The translations under genes were made by a program, and so were the position numbers. A stretch of 41,652 nt of DNA from Bryobacterales bacterium (GTDB taxonomy: Bacteria > Acidobacteriota > Terriglobia > Bryobacterales > Bryobacteraceae), in NCBI GenBank assembly GCA_947467185.1, contig CANIHR010000011.1, forward strand, positions 1 to 41,652, written 5' to 3'. Under the pieces are notes generated by a model. The model saw nothing but the letters and a program-made list of their open reading frames with translations. It was not told the DNA's origin and searched no databases. Shown here piece by piece: positions 25,201 through 35,201 of this stretch. Positions within the stretch are counted from its first letter, which is position 1. Each line of letters begins with the position of its first letter.

Positions 25201-25355
25201 TGAAGCAGTTCCGGGCCGATCCAAAGGCCGCGGAAGCGCTGCTTTCAGTGGGGGAGGCCCCGCGTCCCAAGGCTGTTGCGGCAGCCGACCTGGCCGCGCT
25301 GACGGCTGTTACGCGCGCCATCCTGAATCTGCACGAAACGATCACGAGGAACTAG
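22224..25355 (+). CDS. PSD1-family cytochrome-like protein (PSCyt1, DUF1549, DUF1553)
   Basis: Secreted protein of the planctomycete-type cytochrome family, 1043 aa, common in Planctomycetes, Verrucomicrobia and Acidobacteria. Seen: signal peptide (residues 1-20), PSCyt1 domain with haem motif CLRCH (36-40), the DUF1549 domain (WLDAVRYADSAGFHGDN, PFDQFTREQLAGDLMPN) with a second CxxCH in CAECHDHKFDP (Cys319-His323), a middle carbohydrate-binding-like beta region, and a C-terminal DUF1553 domain (VSAQNPLTARAYANRTW, NRTNSNTPLQALDLLNDP). ATG 22224 has AAGG eight bases upstream; ATG 22203 and a longer open frame from 21525 antisense to the GNAT gene are not favoured. The DUF1501 gene follows by two bases. 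Biochemical role is not established; links to polysaccharide breakdown are inference. Confidence 0.9.
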   Translation: MSVARFLFAAVALSATLAAAPVSFNRDIRPIMSDTCLRCHGPDKSSRMANLRLDLREEATKALRNGRTPIVPGDPDHSEIITRIFATGARIMPPEFAHKTLTDAQKQTLKRWVAEGAVYEGHWAYQPVRRPEPPVLAGNPVDAFIEARLAREGLKFSAEADRRTLLRRASFDLTGLPPTPAEVTAFQNDKSPDAWVKVVDRLMASSHYAEKQAMHWLDAVRYADSAGFHGDNLWPAWPYRDYVLKAFRDNKPFDQFTREQLAGDLMPNATVEQKIASAYNRMNRYSAEGGLQPKEYLAKYGADRVRTLSAVWLGSTMGCAECHDHKFDPFASKDFYSMKAFFADIKETGLMPDRGADAWGSKLLLATPEQQRQLDALTAKADAARRELDEKAKALLAKAPNYVGTADRSWHWQKPVSARAAAGSVLKIYNDEMVESSINGFERKRGDGLIVASGPIPSNDTYTVELRPGAGKWTALGLDLHSDEVLPGNGLARGADRFVLTEVDAEMNGRKLPFVLATANKTDVHVDAPAMAAIDGDPSTGWSEGHMLGLRFGSTVTTAADSVITVRLHQDSPIRRAVIGRFRVALSNAEYSWPYLGDSGKQSKARTDENQAVLNVDVEHGVPFDVTEGFKAEPDKRTERQQKAILDFFEFTTPELQPLLIAAEQTAWERTRFFWSIPRVVTTETTEPAITRILPRADWMNETTEIVQPAVPAFLGKVETGGRRATRLDLANWLVSAQNPLTARAYANRTWREFFGMGITKSLDDLGSQGEAPVHPELLDWLASEFVQPSYDAAGAHAWDMKHLVRTIVLSKAYRQTSMSTPALDEKDPDNRLIARQSRFRVDAEVVHDTALQVSGLLVDQFGGPPVKPVAPAGYLFAMNFPKRDYSESRGADLYRRGVYTEWQRTFLHPALLNFDAPTREECAVNRTNSNTPLQALDLLNDPIFVEASRVFAQRALAANPKNPIDEAFRLAEDRLPTAQERRILLGLHAESLKQFRADPKAAEALLSVGEAPRPKAVAAADLAALTAVTRAILNLHETITRN

Positions 25356-25357
25356 AA

Positions 25358-26757
<1,400 letters not shown>

Positions 26758-26758
<1 letters not shown>

Positions 26759-27135
26759 TGAAGTACGATCCACAGAAGAACCCCAACCCCGGCATCTGGC
26801 TCTCGCTGGAAGAGGCCGAGCGTGTCTACTCGGTCCAGAAGTTCCACACCGAGGCGAACATTAAACTGCCGAACGCGACGCTGCATTCGCTGTTCCACGT
26901 GATTGTGGAAAATCAGGTCGCGCTGGGCGACGATTTCATCGCGAAAGCCACCCTGGAACGCCTGATGGACGAGGGTCTGGACCGTCACGAAGCCATCCAC
27001 GCCATCGGTTCGGTGGTCGCCACGCATGTGCACAAGACCGTGAACGACAAGGTCGATCCGGGTGAAGCGACGCGTGTTTACCAGAAGAAGCTCAATGGCC
27101 TCAACGCGGCGGAGTGGAAAAAGCTGATGCAGTAG
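26758..27135 (+). CDS. DUF1841-like protein
   Basis: Small 125-aa cytoplasmic protein resembling the DUF1841 family: LHSLFHVIVENQVALGD and a helix containing RHEAIHAIGSVVATHVH are its most conserved stretches. The three histidines around the HEAIHAIG helix could bind metal, but no activity is known. Starts with GTG sharing one base with the DUF1501 stop (TAGTG), so it is probably translated by re-initiation and belongs to the PSD1-DUF1501 transcript. The following 84 bases hold the putative argG promoter. Confidence 0.75.
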
Positions 27136-28569
<1,434 letters not shown>

Positions 28570-28573
28570 CTAT

Positions 28574-28620
28574 TGAAATCGGGTGGTACTGGTACTACTG
28601 TATCTGCATGTCCGATTTCA
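28574..28620. repeat. 9-bp inverted repeat around the DUF4360 start
   Basis: tgaaatcgg (28574-28582) and ccgatttca (28612-28620) are exact reverse complements separated by 29 bases that include the two GTAC units of ggtactggtacta. The first candidate start codon (28608) is in the loop and the second (28620) at the stem end. It may fold in the mRNA leader or act as the argG 3' structure; no T run follows. Confidence 0.45.
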
Positions 28621-29270
28621 TGCGTCGAGTTACGCGCGTTTCCGTTACCGCTCTGTTGGGGTTTGCGGGTGCAGTTTTTGCCGTCGGCCCCGATCCGAGC
28701 CAGCCTTACATTCAGGCCATCAGCTATGGCGGTTCCGGCTGTCCCCAAGGCACCGTGGGCCAGTCGATCTCCAATGATCGCCAGACTTTCACCCTGATCT
28801 TCGATACCTTCATCGCGTCAACCGGTCCCAACGTGCCTGCGACCGAGAACAGTAAGACCTGCGAAGTCACGCTACGCCTGCATTTAGCACCGGGCTGGCA
28901 GACCTGGTCGCAGTCGTTCGCACGTCGTGGCTACGTGCAGCTGTCGGCCGGGTCGACGGCAACTGCCGGTTCCACGGTGGTAATGAATCCGCCCTCCGCC
29001 AGCGGCCATTCCAACGGCGACAGCGGCATCAATCAGACCTCACAGAATAACTTCACCGGGCCGGTGGCGAAGGATTACCTCGGCGCCGACGGGGCCTCCA
29101 TAACCGCGCACGCGCCCAACACCTGTAATGAGGTGCCGGAGCGCGTGCAGGATTTGAAGATTACCGTTCAGGTCGGCGCGACCGGCAGCCAACAGGGGCA
29201 GGTCACCACCGATTCTCTGGACGGCAAGCTGGTGGTTACTTCGCTCGCGAAGTCAAAAGCCTGCCAGTAA
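28608..29270 (+). CDS. secreted DUF4360 family protein
   Basis: Small secreted protein, 220 aa, of the DUF4360 type. Seen: signal peptide (about residues 1-26), then YGGSGCPQGTVGQSISNDRQ, FTLIFDTFIASTGPNVP and FARRGYVQLSAGSTATAGST, a pattern I associate with DUF4360 proteins of fungi and actinobacteria. Four cysteines (in SGCPQ, KTCEV, NTCNE and KACQ) suggest two disulfides in the exported form. Function is unknown. ATG at 28608 or at 28620 could be the start; both lie at the right arm of an inverted repeat (28574-28582/28612-28620). Overlaps the convergent PEP-CTERM gene by 35 bases. Confidence 0.8.
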   Translation: MSDFMRRVTRVSVTALLGFAGAVFAVGPDPSQPYIQAISYGGSGCPQGTVGQSISNDRQTFTLIFDTFIASTGPNVPATENSKTCEVTLRLHLAPGWQTWSQSFARRGYVQLSAGSTATAGSTVVMNPPSASGHSNGDSGINQTSQNNFTGPVAKDYLGADGASITAHAPNTCNEVPERVQDLKITVQVGATGSQQGQVTTDSLDGKLVVTSLAKSKACQ

Positions 29271-29859
29271 AGCGTCGGCGCAGGCCAGCCAATGCCACGA
29301 GCGCGCCTCCCACCAGTACCAGCGTTGCTGGTTCCGGCGCGGCGGCGTCGGTGAGGACGATGTTGTCGATGCCGGTATTGAAGGCGCCATAGCTGGTTCC
29401 CGTAATTGTCAGTGAGTTGATCGCCGTTGTGGCCCATGAATTATTCACTGTCGTGTACGTGGCCCCCCCAATTGCAGGATCAGAGGTGAAGCTATCCGGG
29501 AAGAAGCCTGCCGCCGTGGTTCCCGAAAAGGTGAATTGCTGAACGATCCCGAGAAACCCGGTAATCGTGTAAGCCAGGCTGTTGTTACCGATATCAATGC
29601 TGTTGAAGAAGAAGTTGCCGGCTCCGGTAACAGTCAGAGTTGCCCCGGTGCCATTCTGTGACACGATTTCGGGTGCCCCGTTGCCTCGGATGGTTTCGTA
29701 ATACCAACTCCCGGCGGTGGCTGCCGCGGTGAACCCGTTCTGGGTGAAACTGCTCACTGGATCGTAGCGATTCCCCGTGAAAGTGCTGAAGTTGATGGTT
29801 GCTGAAAATGCCGGTACTACGCAAAAGGCGGCGAACAGCAAACTGCTGGTAAGGCGCAT
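29236..29859 (-). CDS. PEP-CTERM sorting-domain protein
   Basis: Exported surface or matrix protein of unknown function, 207 aa. Signal peptide (RLTSSLLFAAFCVVPAFSA), a beta-rich low-charge body (TINFSTFTGNRYDPVSSF, GAGNFFFNSIDIGNNSLAY, TGIDNIVLTDAA) and a C-terminal PEP-CTERM signal: PEP, a hydrophobic helix (ATLVLVGGALVALAGL) and RRR. Unusually, ten or so residues (FTGRLLTSRAK) follow the arginine cluster; they are encoded where the gene overlaps the convergent DUF4360 gene. ATG 29859 has AGGAG nine bases upstream and fits the signal peptide; the open frame to 29955 is rejected. Sorting would need an exosortase, which is not in the window. Confidence 0.85.
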   Translation of the reverse strand: MRLTSSLLFAAFCVVPAFSATINFSTFTGNRYDPVSSFTQNGFTAAATAGSWYYETIRGNGAPEIVSQNGTGATLTVTGAGNFFFNSIDIGNNSLAYTITGFLGIVQQFTFSGTTAAGFFPDSFTSDPAIGGATYTTVNNSWATTAINSLTITGTSYGAFNTGIDNIVLTDAAAPEPATLVLVGGALVALAGLRRRFTGRLLTSRAK

Positions 29860-30011
29860 GGTAATGGCTCTCCTGACGCGAGAACTGCACGCCACCGCCC
29901 ATCCGGTATCGCTGCTCAAATTACTGAAAATAAAAACAAAACCTGCAACAGGCACCGCCAGTTTCGCCGGTTCCCGTTGCAGGATGAATCACTCTTCGCA
30001 GAATGTGCCGT

Positions 30012-30707
30012 TCAGTTTCGACGTCTTCGTCGCGATAAAACCAGCAGGCCCAGAGCCGATCCCGCCATTGCTACTGTTGCCGGTTCAGGCGTTCCGGCGC
30101 CGGCGGAATCGAGCAACTGAAACGCGAGCTGCGCTTCTGCCACCGGAGCCGAGAGGTTGTTGATGATCCACGGCCCCGGAGGCGCGCCGGTGCGAATGAA
30201 GTTGTAGCTGTGTGACGTGCCATTGTTGTCGGTGGTCTCCCAGTAAAAACTCTGGTCGGTCTGGAAACCATAGCCACCGTTGTGCAGCACCAGCCAGTAG
30301 GTTCCGGCTGACAGCGTGATGGGTACGCTCAGGCTAATGTCGTTCTGGTACTCGTCGTAGCCGGCCCACGTGCCGGAAGTAAACGACTGGATGACGCTGC
30401 GGGTTGGGGTGGCGGCCCCACTGCCCAGGGTTGCGACTGCGGGAAAGCCCGGATTGTCCTGATTGACGACCCAAACCACGCTGCCGTTGTAAGATGCCCC
30501 GCCGGTTGGCTCCAGATCCCAGAAGCGGATTGTGTCGAATGTGAAGGGGGCAGTGACGACGATGTCATCACCGTGCATCCAGTGCGTCATCTCCTCCCCG
30601 CTGGTCTGGTTCGGCAGGCCGTTACTGTAAACGATGCCCGCGCTGGCCAGCGGGACTGAGCCAAGGGCGAGGCAGAGCGCGATCAAGGGTATTCGCGGCA
30701 AAAACAT
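30012..30707 (-). CDS. PEP-CTERM sorting-domain protein
   Basis: Exported protein of 231 aa, no enzyme motif recognised. Signal peptide (FLPRIPLIALCLALGSVPLA), a beta-sandwich-like body with many aromatic residues (FDTIRFWDLEPTGGASYNGS, AGTYWLVLHNGGYGFQTDQS, WETTDNNGTSHSYNFI), and PEP-CTERM tail (PEPATVAMAGSALGLLVLSRRRRRN). GGAGG is nine bases before ATG 30707; a GTG at 30710 adds one residue. Same strand as, and 152 bases upstream of, the preceding PEP-CTERM gene; the regulator gene ends 143 bases upstream of it. Confidence 0.87.
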   Translation of the reverse strand: MFLPRIPLIALCLALGSVPLASAGIVYSNGLPNQTSGEEMTHWMHGDDIVVTAPFTFDTIRFWDLEPTGGASYNGSVVWVVNQDNPGFPAVATLGSGAATPTRSVIQSFTSGTWAGYDEYQNDISLSVPITLSAGTYWLVLHNGGYGFQTDQSFYWETTDNNGTSHSYNFIRTGAPPGPWIINNLSAPVAEAQLAFQLLDSAGAGTPEPATVAMAGSALGLLVLSRRRRRN

Positions 30708-30850
30708 CACTGATTTCCTCCGAAGTGCAGTGGACTACGCTGACTGAGTGTCAGACGAACGCCGATCGTTTCAGCACGGTGGAGATGCCGGGGGGCTGGT
30801 GATTTTCGAGGCTATGTGATCAGTACAGGGCGAATCAGAGGTCGCGGGTC

Positions 30851-33646
30851 TTAGCGGAAATTCCCGATCAGCATTAATCCATCCACTCGATTGTCGACCT
30901 GGGAGTACACCAGCGTTCGGCCGTCCGGAGATATGTCCAGACCGGGATAGTTAGACGGCGTTGCCCGCTCCGGGGTCAGCACGGTACTCACCTGTCGCGT
31001 GGCGAAATTGAAGAATCGGACTTGTGGCTTTGCGACTGTTTCCTGATAGAAATAGATTCCCTCGGCGCGCACGGTCCAGGCGCGAGTTCGACGGACGCCG
31101 CTGAGTTCGGGAACCGCTTCTTCGAGGCCCCCATCCAGCGGAACGCTCCATATGCCATGACCGTGTTCGCGGCGAAAGTAATAGAGAAGCTTGCCATCGG
31201 CCGATTCCAGGGACTCGCCGCCATCGCCCTGGGTCACCTGCCGGGCCGGCCCTCCCTCGAAGGGCACCTTCCAGATGTGAGACTGCCCCCCCCGATCAGA
31301 GACGAAATAAACCCATTTCCCGTCGTGCGACCAACTCGGCTCGATTTCCAGCGAAGGCTCCGGAGTCAGCACGCGCGGCGTTCCGCCCGAGGTGCTGATG
31401 ACGTACACGTCGGAGCTGCCTCCTGCGCGTGAATCGAAGGCTACCCAACGGCCGTCCGGGGACCACCGGGGGCTGCCGGTTCGTCCCTCCAGAAACGTTA
31501 ATTGCTTCGGAGCGCTTCCGTTGCTGTTGGCCGTCCAGATCTCCTCTGACCCGGTCCGCCAGGAAACAAACACGATTCTGCGGCCGTCGGGTGAGAATCG
31601 GGGGCTGTCGTCCTCAACGGCGGAACAGAGCAGGCATTTCGGGCGCGGCGACAAGGTGTTCGCACTATTGGATGGGCCGGCGAGTTCATACTGCCAGACG
31701 TTCGAATCAACGAAGTAGTCGGCATAAACCAGGCGGTTGCCATGCATGGCGACGAAGGGAAAGGTCGGATGACTCGCCATGGAGCCGACCGGTTCCGGCG
31801 TCCCGCCTGCCACCCGAATACGCCAGAGGTTTCCTCCAGTCTTGCGGCTCGAGTCGAACACCAGTTCCTTGCTGTCGGGCGTCCAGGAGATGCCGCCCGT
31901 AACCTGATGGTCGAAAGTGAGTTGCCGCGCCACACCCCCCTGGCTCGGAACGACGAACAATTCGCGCGCAGGCGCCATGTTACGAGTGAACGCAATCTGC
32001 GTGCCGTCGGGCGACCAGGCCACCCAGCGCTCCCCGTGAGGCTGTGGACTGGTGAGTTGGCGAACTTCCCCCGTTTTGAGCGATCGCACCAAAATGCCAC
32101 CATTGCCCGTGGGCGCGTAGGGCGCGACATAGGCGATTTCACGGCCATCAGGCGACCAGGCGAAACCGACTCCCACGTCCGCGATCTTGTGCTCCGCGCC
32201 ACCGGTCGGCGAGACGATCATTTCGAGGAAGCCGGTTGGGGTGGTCCGATGGAATGCGATCTCCCTGCCATCCGGCGACCAGGCTGGATACCGGTCTTCG
32301 GTCGGTCCGCTGGTAACCTGAACAGTCTCGCCAGTGAGAATGGACTTGACGTAAATATTCATGGCCGGCTGCCCGTCCTGCCGCGGAGGGCCGACCCAGG
32401 CGAACGCGACCTTCTCTCCGTCGGGCGAGAAGGCCGGGAAGTTTTGCTGACCTGGCAGTGTGGTGAAAGGGACCGCATGGGTGGGCGGCTTCAGTGTGCG
32501 TCCATCGCGTTGCAGGTAGAGGCCGGTTCCGATTGCCAGGACCACCAACGCGGCTGCCGACAACCAGGGCCAGATGCTCCGCCGGACCGGGGGAACATCC
32601 GATTCCAGGTCCCCTGCGATTCGCTCCAGGTTCGCCTGCGCTTCGGCTACCGATTGCCACTGTGCCTCCGGATCAGGTGCGAGGCAACGGGTCAGGAACA
32701 GCGCGACGGCGGGCGGGACATCGCTCAGGTCCTTCCTGCTCGCGTCCCTGGGGGCCGGTCTCGCGGTCAGCATTTCGTAAAGCATCAGGCCCAGCGAAAA
32801 GATATCGTCACGCACGTCGGGCTTCCCGGCTGGTGCCGCACCTTCCACTGCCGCCAGGCCGAAATCCAGCACCTTCACGCCGTTTTTCGTCAGCATGATA
32901 TTGGCCGGCTTCAAATCGCCATGCACCGCTCCTGCTGCGTGCCCTTCCGCCAGAGCGCTGGCAGTCTGGATTGCAATCCGCAACGCATCCTCCGGCCCCA
33001 GCGGTCCGTGCGCCAGACGCTCCCTCAGGGTTTCGCCCCCCACCAGGTCCATGACAATGCCCGGCCTGCCGTCAAAATCCTCCAGCCCATAGATGGTGCA
33101 GATGTGCGGGTGAATCAAACCCAGGGCGGCGCGCGCCTCCCGGTGAAAACGGGCCATCACCGATTCGGGCGATTCGCCATCCTTTACCGGGAGGATCTTC
33201 ACGGCTACCAGACGCCCCAGTTCCAGGTCCTCAGCCCGATATACGGACCCTGTGTCGCCTTCGCGGAGTTTTTCCAAAAGAAGATAACGAAATACGCTGG
33301 CCGCCTGCGGCCCGGGCGTCACCTCGTCATTCCGCTGGACTTCGGCGATGAACCGATAGCCCCGCTTGGAGATGGTTTCGATGTAACGGGTAGTGCCGGT
33401 CTCTTCGCCAAGCGCGTTCCGCAGCCGCTTAAGGGCTGAGTTGATGCTTTGATCGAAATCCACTACGGTGTCGCCGGGCCAAAGCCGCTGGCGAATTTCG
33501 GACCGGAGCACCACGTCGCCGGGATGCTCCAGCAACATCAGGAGGATTTGAAAGGCCTGTTCCGGAAGATGAATGCGAGTGCCGTGCCGGAGCAGGTCGC
33601 CCGAGCGAACATCCAACTCGAACGGTCCAAATCGTACCAACGGCAT
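30851..33646 (-). CDS. winged-helix / protein-kinase-like / PD40 propeller transmembrane regulator
   Basis: Single-chain membrane regulator, 931 aa. Residues 3-103: OmpR-type winged helix (FGPFELDVRSGDLLRHG, IRQRLWPGDT, ISKRGYRFIAEV), expected to bind DNA. Residues 118-345: Hanks-type kinase domain with Lys150 (VAVKIL), HGDLKPANIM (242-251) and DFG (261-263). The glycine loop is degenerate (LREGDTGSVY). After DFG only about 17 residues precede DDIFSLGLMLYEML, so the activation segment with its APE motif is missing. Residues about 357-378: one membrane helix. The rest: about ten WD40-like PD40 repeats (WSPDGREIAFHR type) outside the membrane. Either a pseudokinase or an unusual kinase. ATG 33646; no clear ribosome site. 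Confidence 0.88.
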   Translation of the reverse strand: MPLVRFGPFELDVRSGDLLRHGTRIHLPEQAFQILLMLLEHPGDVVLRSEIRQRLWPGDTVVDFDQSINSALKRLRNALGEETGTTRYIETISKRGYRFIAEVQRNDEVTPGPQAASVFRYLLLEKLREGDTGSVYRAEDLELGRLVAVKILPVKDGESPESVMARFHREARAALGLIHPHICTIYGLEDFDGRPGIVMDLVGGETLRERLAHGPLGPEDALRIAIQTASALAEGHAAGAVHGDLKPANIMLTKNGVKVLDFGLAAVEGAAPAGKPDVRDDIFSLGLMLYEMLTARPAPRDASRKDLSDVPPAVALFLTRCLAPDPEAQWQSVAEAQANLERIAGDLESDVPPVRRSIWPWLSAAALVVLAIGTGLYLQRDGRTLKPPTHAVPFTTLPGQQNFPAFSPDGEKVAFAWVGPPRQDGQPAMNIYVKSILTGETVQVTSGPTEDRYPAWSPDGREIAFHRTTPTGFLEMIVSPTGGAEHKIADVGVGFAWSPDGREIAYVAPYAPTGNGGILVRSLKTGEVRQLTSPQPHGERWVAWSPDGTQIAFTRNMAPARELFVVPSQGGVARQLTFDHQVTGGISWTPDSKELVFDSSRKTGGNLWRIRVAGGTPEPVGSMASHPTFPFVAMHGNRLVYADYFVDSNVWQYELAGPSNSANTLSPRPKCLLCSAVEDDSPRFSPDGRRIVFVSWRTGSEEIWTANSNGSAPKQLTFLEGRTGSPRWSPDGRWVAFDSRAGGSSDVYVISTSGGTPRVLTPEPSLEIEPSWSHDGKWVYFVSDRGGQSHIWKVPFEGGPARQVTQGDGGESLESADGKLLYYFRREHGHGIWSVPLDGGLEEAVPELSGVRRTRAWTVRAEGIYFYQETVAKPQVRFFNFATRQVSTVLTPERATPSNYPGLDISPDGRTLVYSQVDNRVDGLMLIGNFR

Positions 33647-34035
33647 TGTGATATGAGGAGAGTCTCTCCCTTCATGCTATCAGGCCCATATTTTTCAAGA
33701 AGTTGCGTGGTCAGTTAATCGTCAGATTAAATCCCCGGCGTTTTCATTGACGAATTTGGGGGCCACCTGAAACTGTGGACTGTTACCGGATTGCCGTGCG
33801 AAGCACCCCGGCGCACTCTTGTCCACCTGGCGCCGCTCTACTCGGCATCACCGCCAAATCTGTTCGTCAAAGAAGGAGCAACAACTTGAGAGATACCAAA
33901 AGCATTTTCCTTACACTCAGTCCCGTCACTGGCAATTTTGCCAGCCCATGCAGCGGGCTGATTGAGTCAACCTTTCCACTTCTTGAGGCAACCAACCATT
34001 CCAGCCACGACGGCTCTGTCTCTGAAAACCAAAAA
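33647..34035. other. 389-bp intergenic region between divergent regulator and PEP-CTERM gene
   Basis: No convincing gene. It is AT-richer than its surroundings. It contains a 13-base palindrome ggagag-t-ctctcc (33657-33669), 11 bases before the regulator start, and a near-direct repeat gtcagttaatc / gtcagattaaatc (33710-33733). Either could be an operator for the divergent winged-helix regulator (inference). An open frame from 33775 continues into the PEP-CTERM gene but lacks any export signal before 34036. Confidence 0.5.
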
Positions 34036-34710
34036 ATGAGCAGACATCGGTCCCTAGTCCTGACGTGCGGGCTCTTTCTCGCCGCGGCCCTGAGCGCGCA
34101 GGCAAGCAATATCGTGGTCAACGGAAACTTTACGGACACGACGTCTGCGGGGCTTGTCGGGTGGACGTACAATCACGGAGTCTGGCAAAAGACGAACCGG
34201 GCGTCTATTGCGGGTGGCGGGGCCAAGACAGGTTGCGGCGCGGGGGACTCGTGTATCAACGACAGCGGGTACGGAATCAGCCAATCTCTGTCCACGATTC
34301 CCGGCGGCGTGTATGCACTGACCTTCTGGTTTAACGGGGAACGGCGGGAGGGCGATATTCAGGCGGTGTTCGACGGGACTGCCGGGGTGCTGCCGACTTA
34401 CCCGACCCGGCTGGGAGCCCAGGTGTATGACGGAACAACTCTGGCGTTCAACGCGACCGTCACGAATATCGTGCTTCAGAGCGGAGTTTTTAACTACGAC
34501 GGGACGTGGCAGCAGGTTACCGTGGACGGCCTTGTGGCGAAATCAACCTCGACGAATCTGGCGTTCTTCTGGACCGGGGACTGGGTCGGGTATGTAGGTC
34601 AGGTCAGTGTGGTGCAGACCAATCCGGAGCCAATGAGCGGGCTGCTGCTGGTGTCCGGGCTTGCCGGACTGGTGATGTGGAAGAGAAGGAAGAGCGGCTT
34701 GGGGCGCTAG
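34036..34710 (+). CDS. PEP-CTERM sorting-domain protein
   Basis: Exported protein of 224 aa. Signal peptide (HRSLVLTCGLFLAAALSAQA), then a jelly-roll-like beta body typical of choice-of-anchor or DUF642/carbohydrate-binding-like modules: NIVVNGNFTDTTSAGLVGWT, SQSLSTIPGGVYALTFWFNG, DGTWQQVTVDGLV, NLAFFWTGDWVGYVGQVSV. The C-terminus NPEPMSGLLLVSGLAGLVMW followed by KRRK is a PEP-CTERM signal. Function is unknown; carbohydrate binding is only suggested by the fold impression. ATG 34036 fits the signal peptide but has no visible ribosome site. Divergent from the winged-helix kinase-like regulator, a possible controller. Confidence 0.82.
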   Translation: MSRHRSLVLTCGLFLAAALSAQASNIVVNGNFTDTTSAGLVGWTYNHGVWQKTNRASIAGGGAKTGCGAGDSCINDSGYGISQSLSTIPGGVYALTFWFNGERREGDIQAVFDGTAGVLPTYPTRLGAQVYDGTTLAFNATVTNIVLQSGVFNYDGTWQQVTVDGLVAKSTSTNLAFFWTGDWVGYVGQVSVVQTNPEPMSGLLLVSGLAGLVMWKRRKSGLGR

Positions 34711-34885
34711 GGGCGGGCGCTTAACCGTCAGGCGGCGCGGCCCCGGCTGCGGTATACCGAACGCCCGGTGAGACTGTTTTCGATGATAGCGGGTCTGGTG
34801 CTGGCTGCGGTTGCCGGCACCGGACTCCTTGACTTGCTTATCCTGTGGTGCACGAACATCGTCCGCAGGGCCTGGCGCTCGCCGG

Positions 34886-34990
34886 CCCCATTAGGTGCGA
34901 GGAGCCGTATTGTGTTCTTAGGATTGGTTCGGAGGCTGACTGCCCCCATTAAGTGCGAAGAGCCGAGCCGAAGAGCCTGCGAAGAGCCGA
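34886..34990. repeat. short imperfect repeats beside the tRNA
   Basis: A 22-base unit ccccattaggtgcgaggagccg (34886-34907) recurs at 34944-34965 with two changes. The 13-mer tgcgaagagccga occurs at 34954-34966 and again at 34978-34990, with gaagagcc also at 34970-34977. The array ends next to the 3' end of the tRNA gene. The region 34711-34994 holds no other convincing gene. Confidence 0.6.
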
Positions 34991-34994
34991 AAAA

Positions 34995-35071
34995 TGGTGG
35001 GCGCGCAGGGACTCGAACCCCGGACCTCCTGCGTGTGAAGCAGGCGCTCTAACCAGCTGAGCTACGCGCCC
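34995..35071 (-). tRNA. tRNA-Val (anticodon CAC)
   Basis: On the minus strand a complete 77-base cloverleaf: acceptor GGGCGCG/CGCGCCC, D-arm GCTC-AGCTGGTTA-GAGC, anticodon stem CCTGC/GCAGG with loop TTCACAC (anticodon CAC, reads GUG), variable loop AGGTC, T-arm CGGGG-TTCGAGT-CCCTG with one G-U pair, discriminator A and encoded CCA. A run of five T follows the CCA on the minus strand and may help termination. Confidence 0.95.
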
Positions 35072-35185
35072 CAATCCGGCAGCGGACGCGCCGGGAGGAA
35101 CGCTGCAGCGATGCCCACAACTCCCGGGCTTCGTGCAGAAATTTCAGTTTACCAGACCACTCCTCGGCGTCCCGCGACCCCGTCC

Positions 35186-35201
35186 GCTACCCTGAAGATT
35201 G
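35186..35201 (+). promoter_or_regulatory. promoter-like element at the MutS-family gene
   Basis: gctaccctgaagattg matches the element upstream of argG in 15 of 16 positions. TACCCT (35188-35193) could be a -10 box. The first possible start codon of the gene (TTG 35199) lies at its end, so transcription would begin very close to the start codon, giving a leaderless message, or translation starts further in. Confidence 0.35.

Noticed and set aside
31742-33439. A 565-codon plus-strand open frame
   Set aside because: Antisense to the winged-helix/kinase/propeller gene, no recognisable domain.
33775-34035. Upstream extension of the third PEP-CTERM gene
   Set aside because: No signal peptide or family pattern before ATG 34036, where a proper signal peptide begins.
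34768-35052. A 94-codon frame with hydrophobic N-terminus ending in GRAGTRTPDLLRVKQAL
   Set aside because: Its C-terminal part is the antisense translation of the tRNA-Val gene, a well-known false gene pattern; the remainder crosses the repeats.
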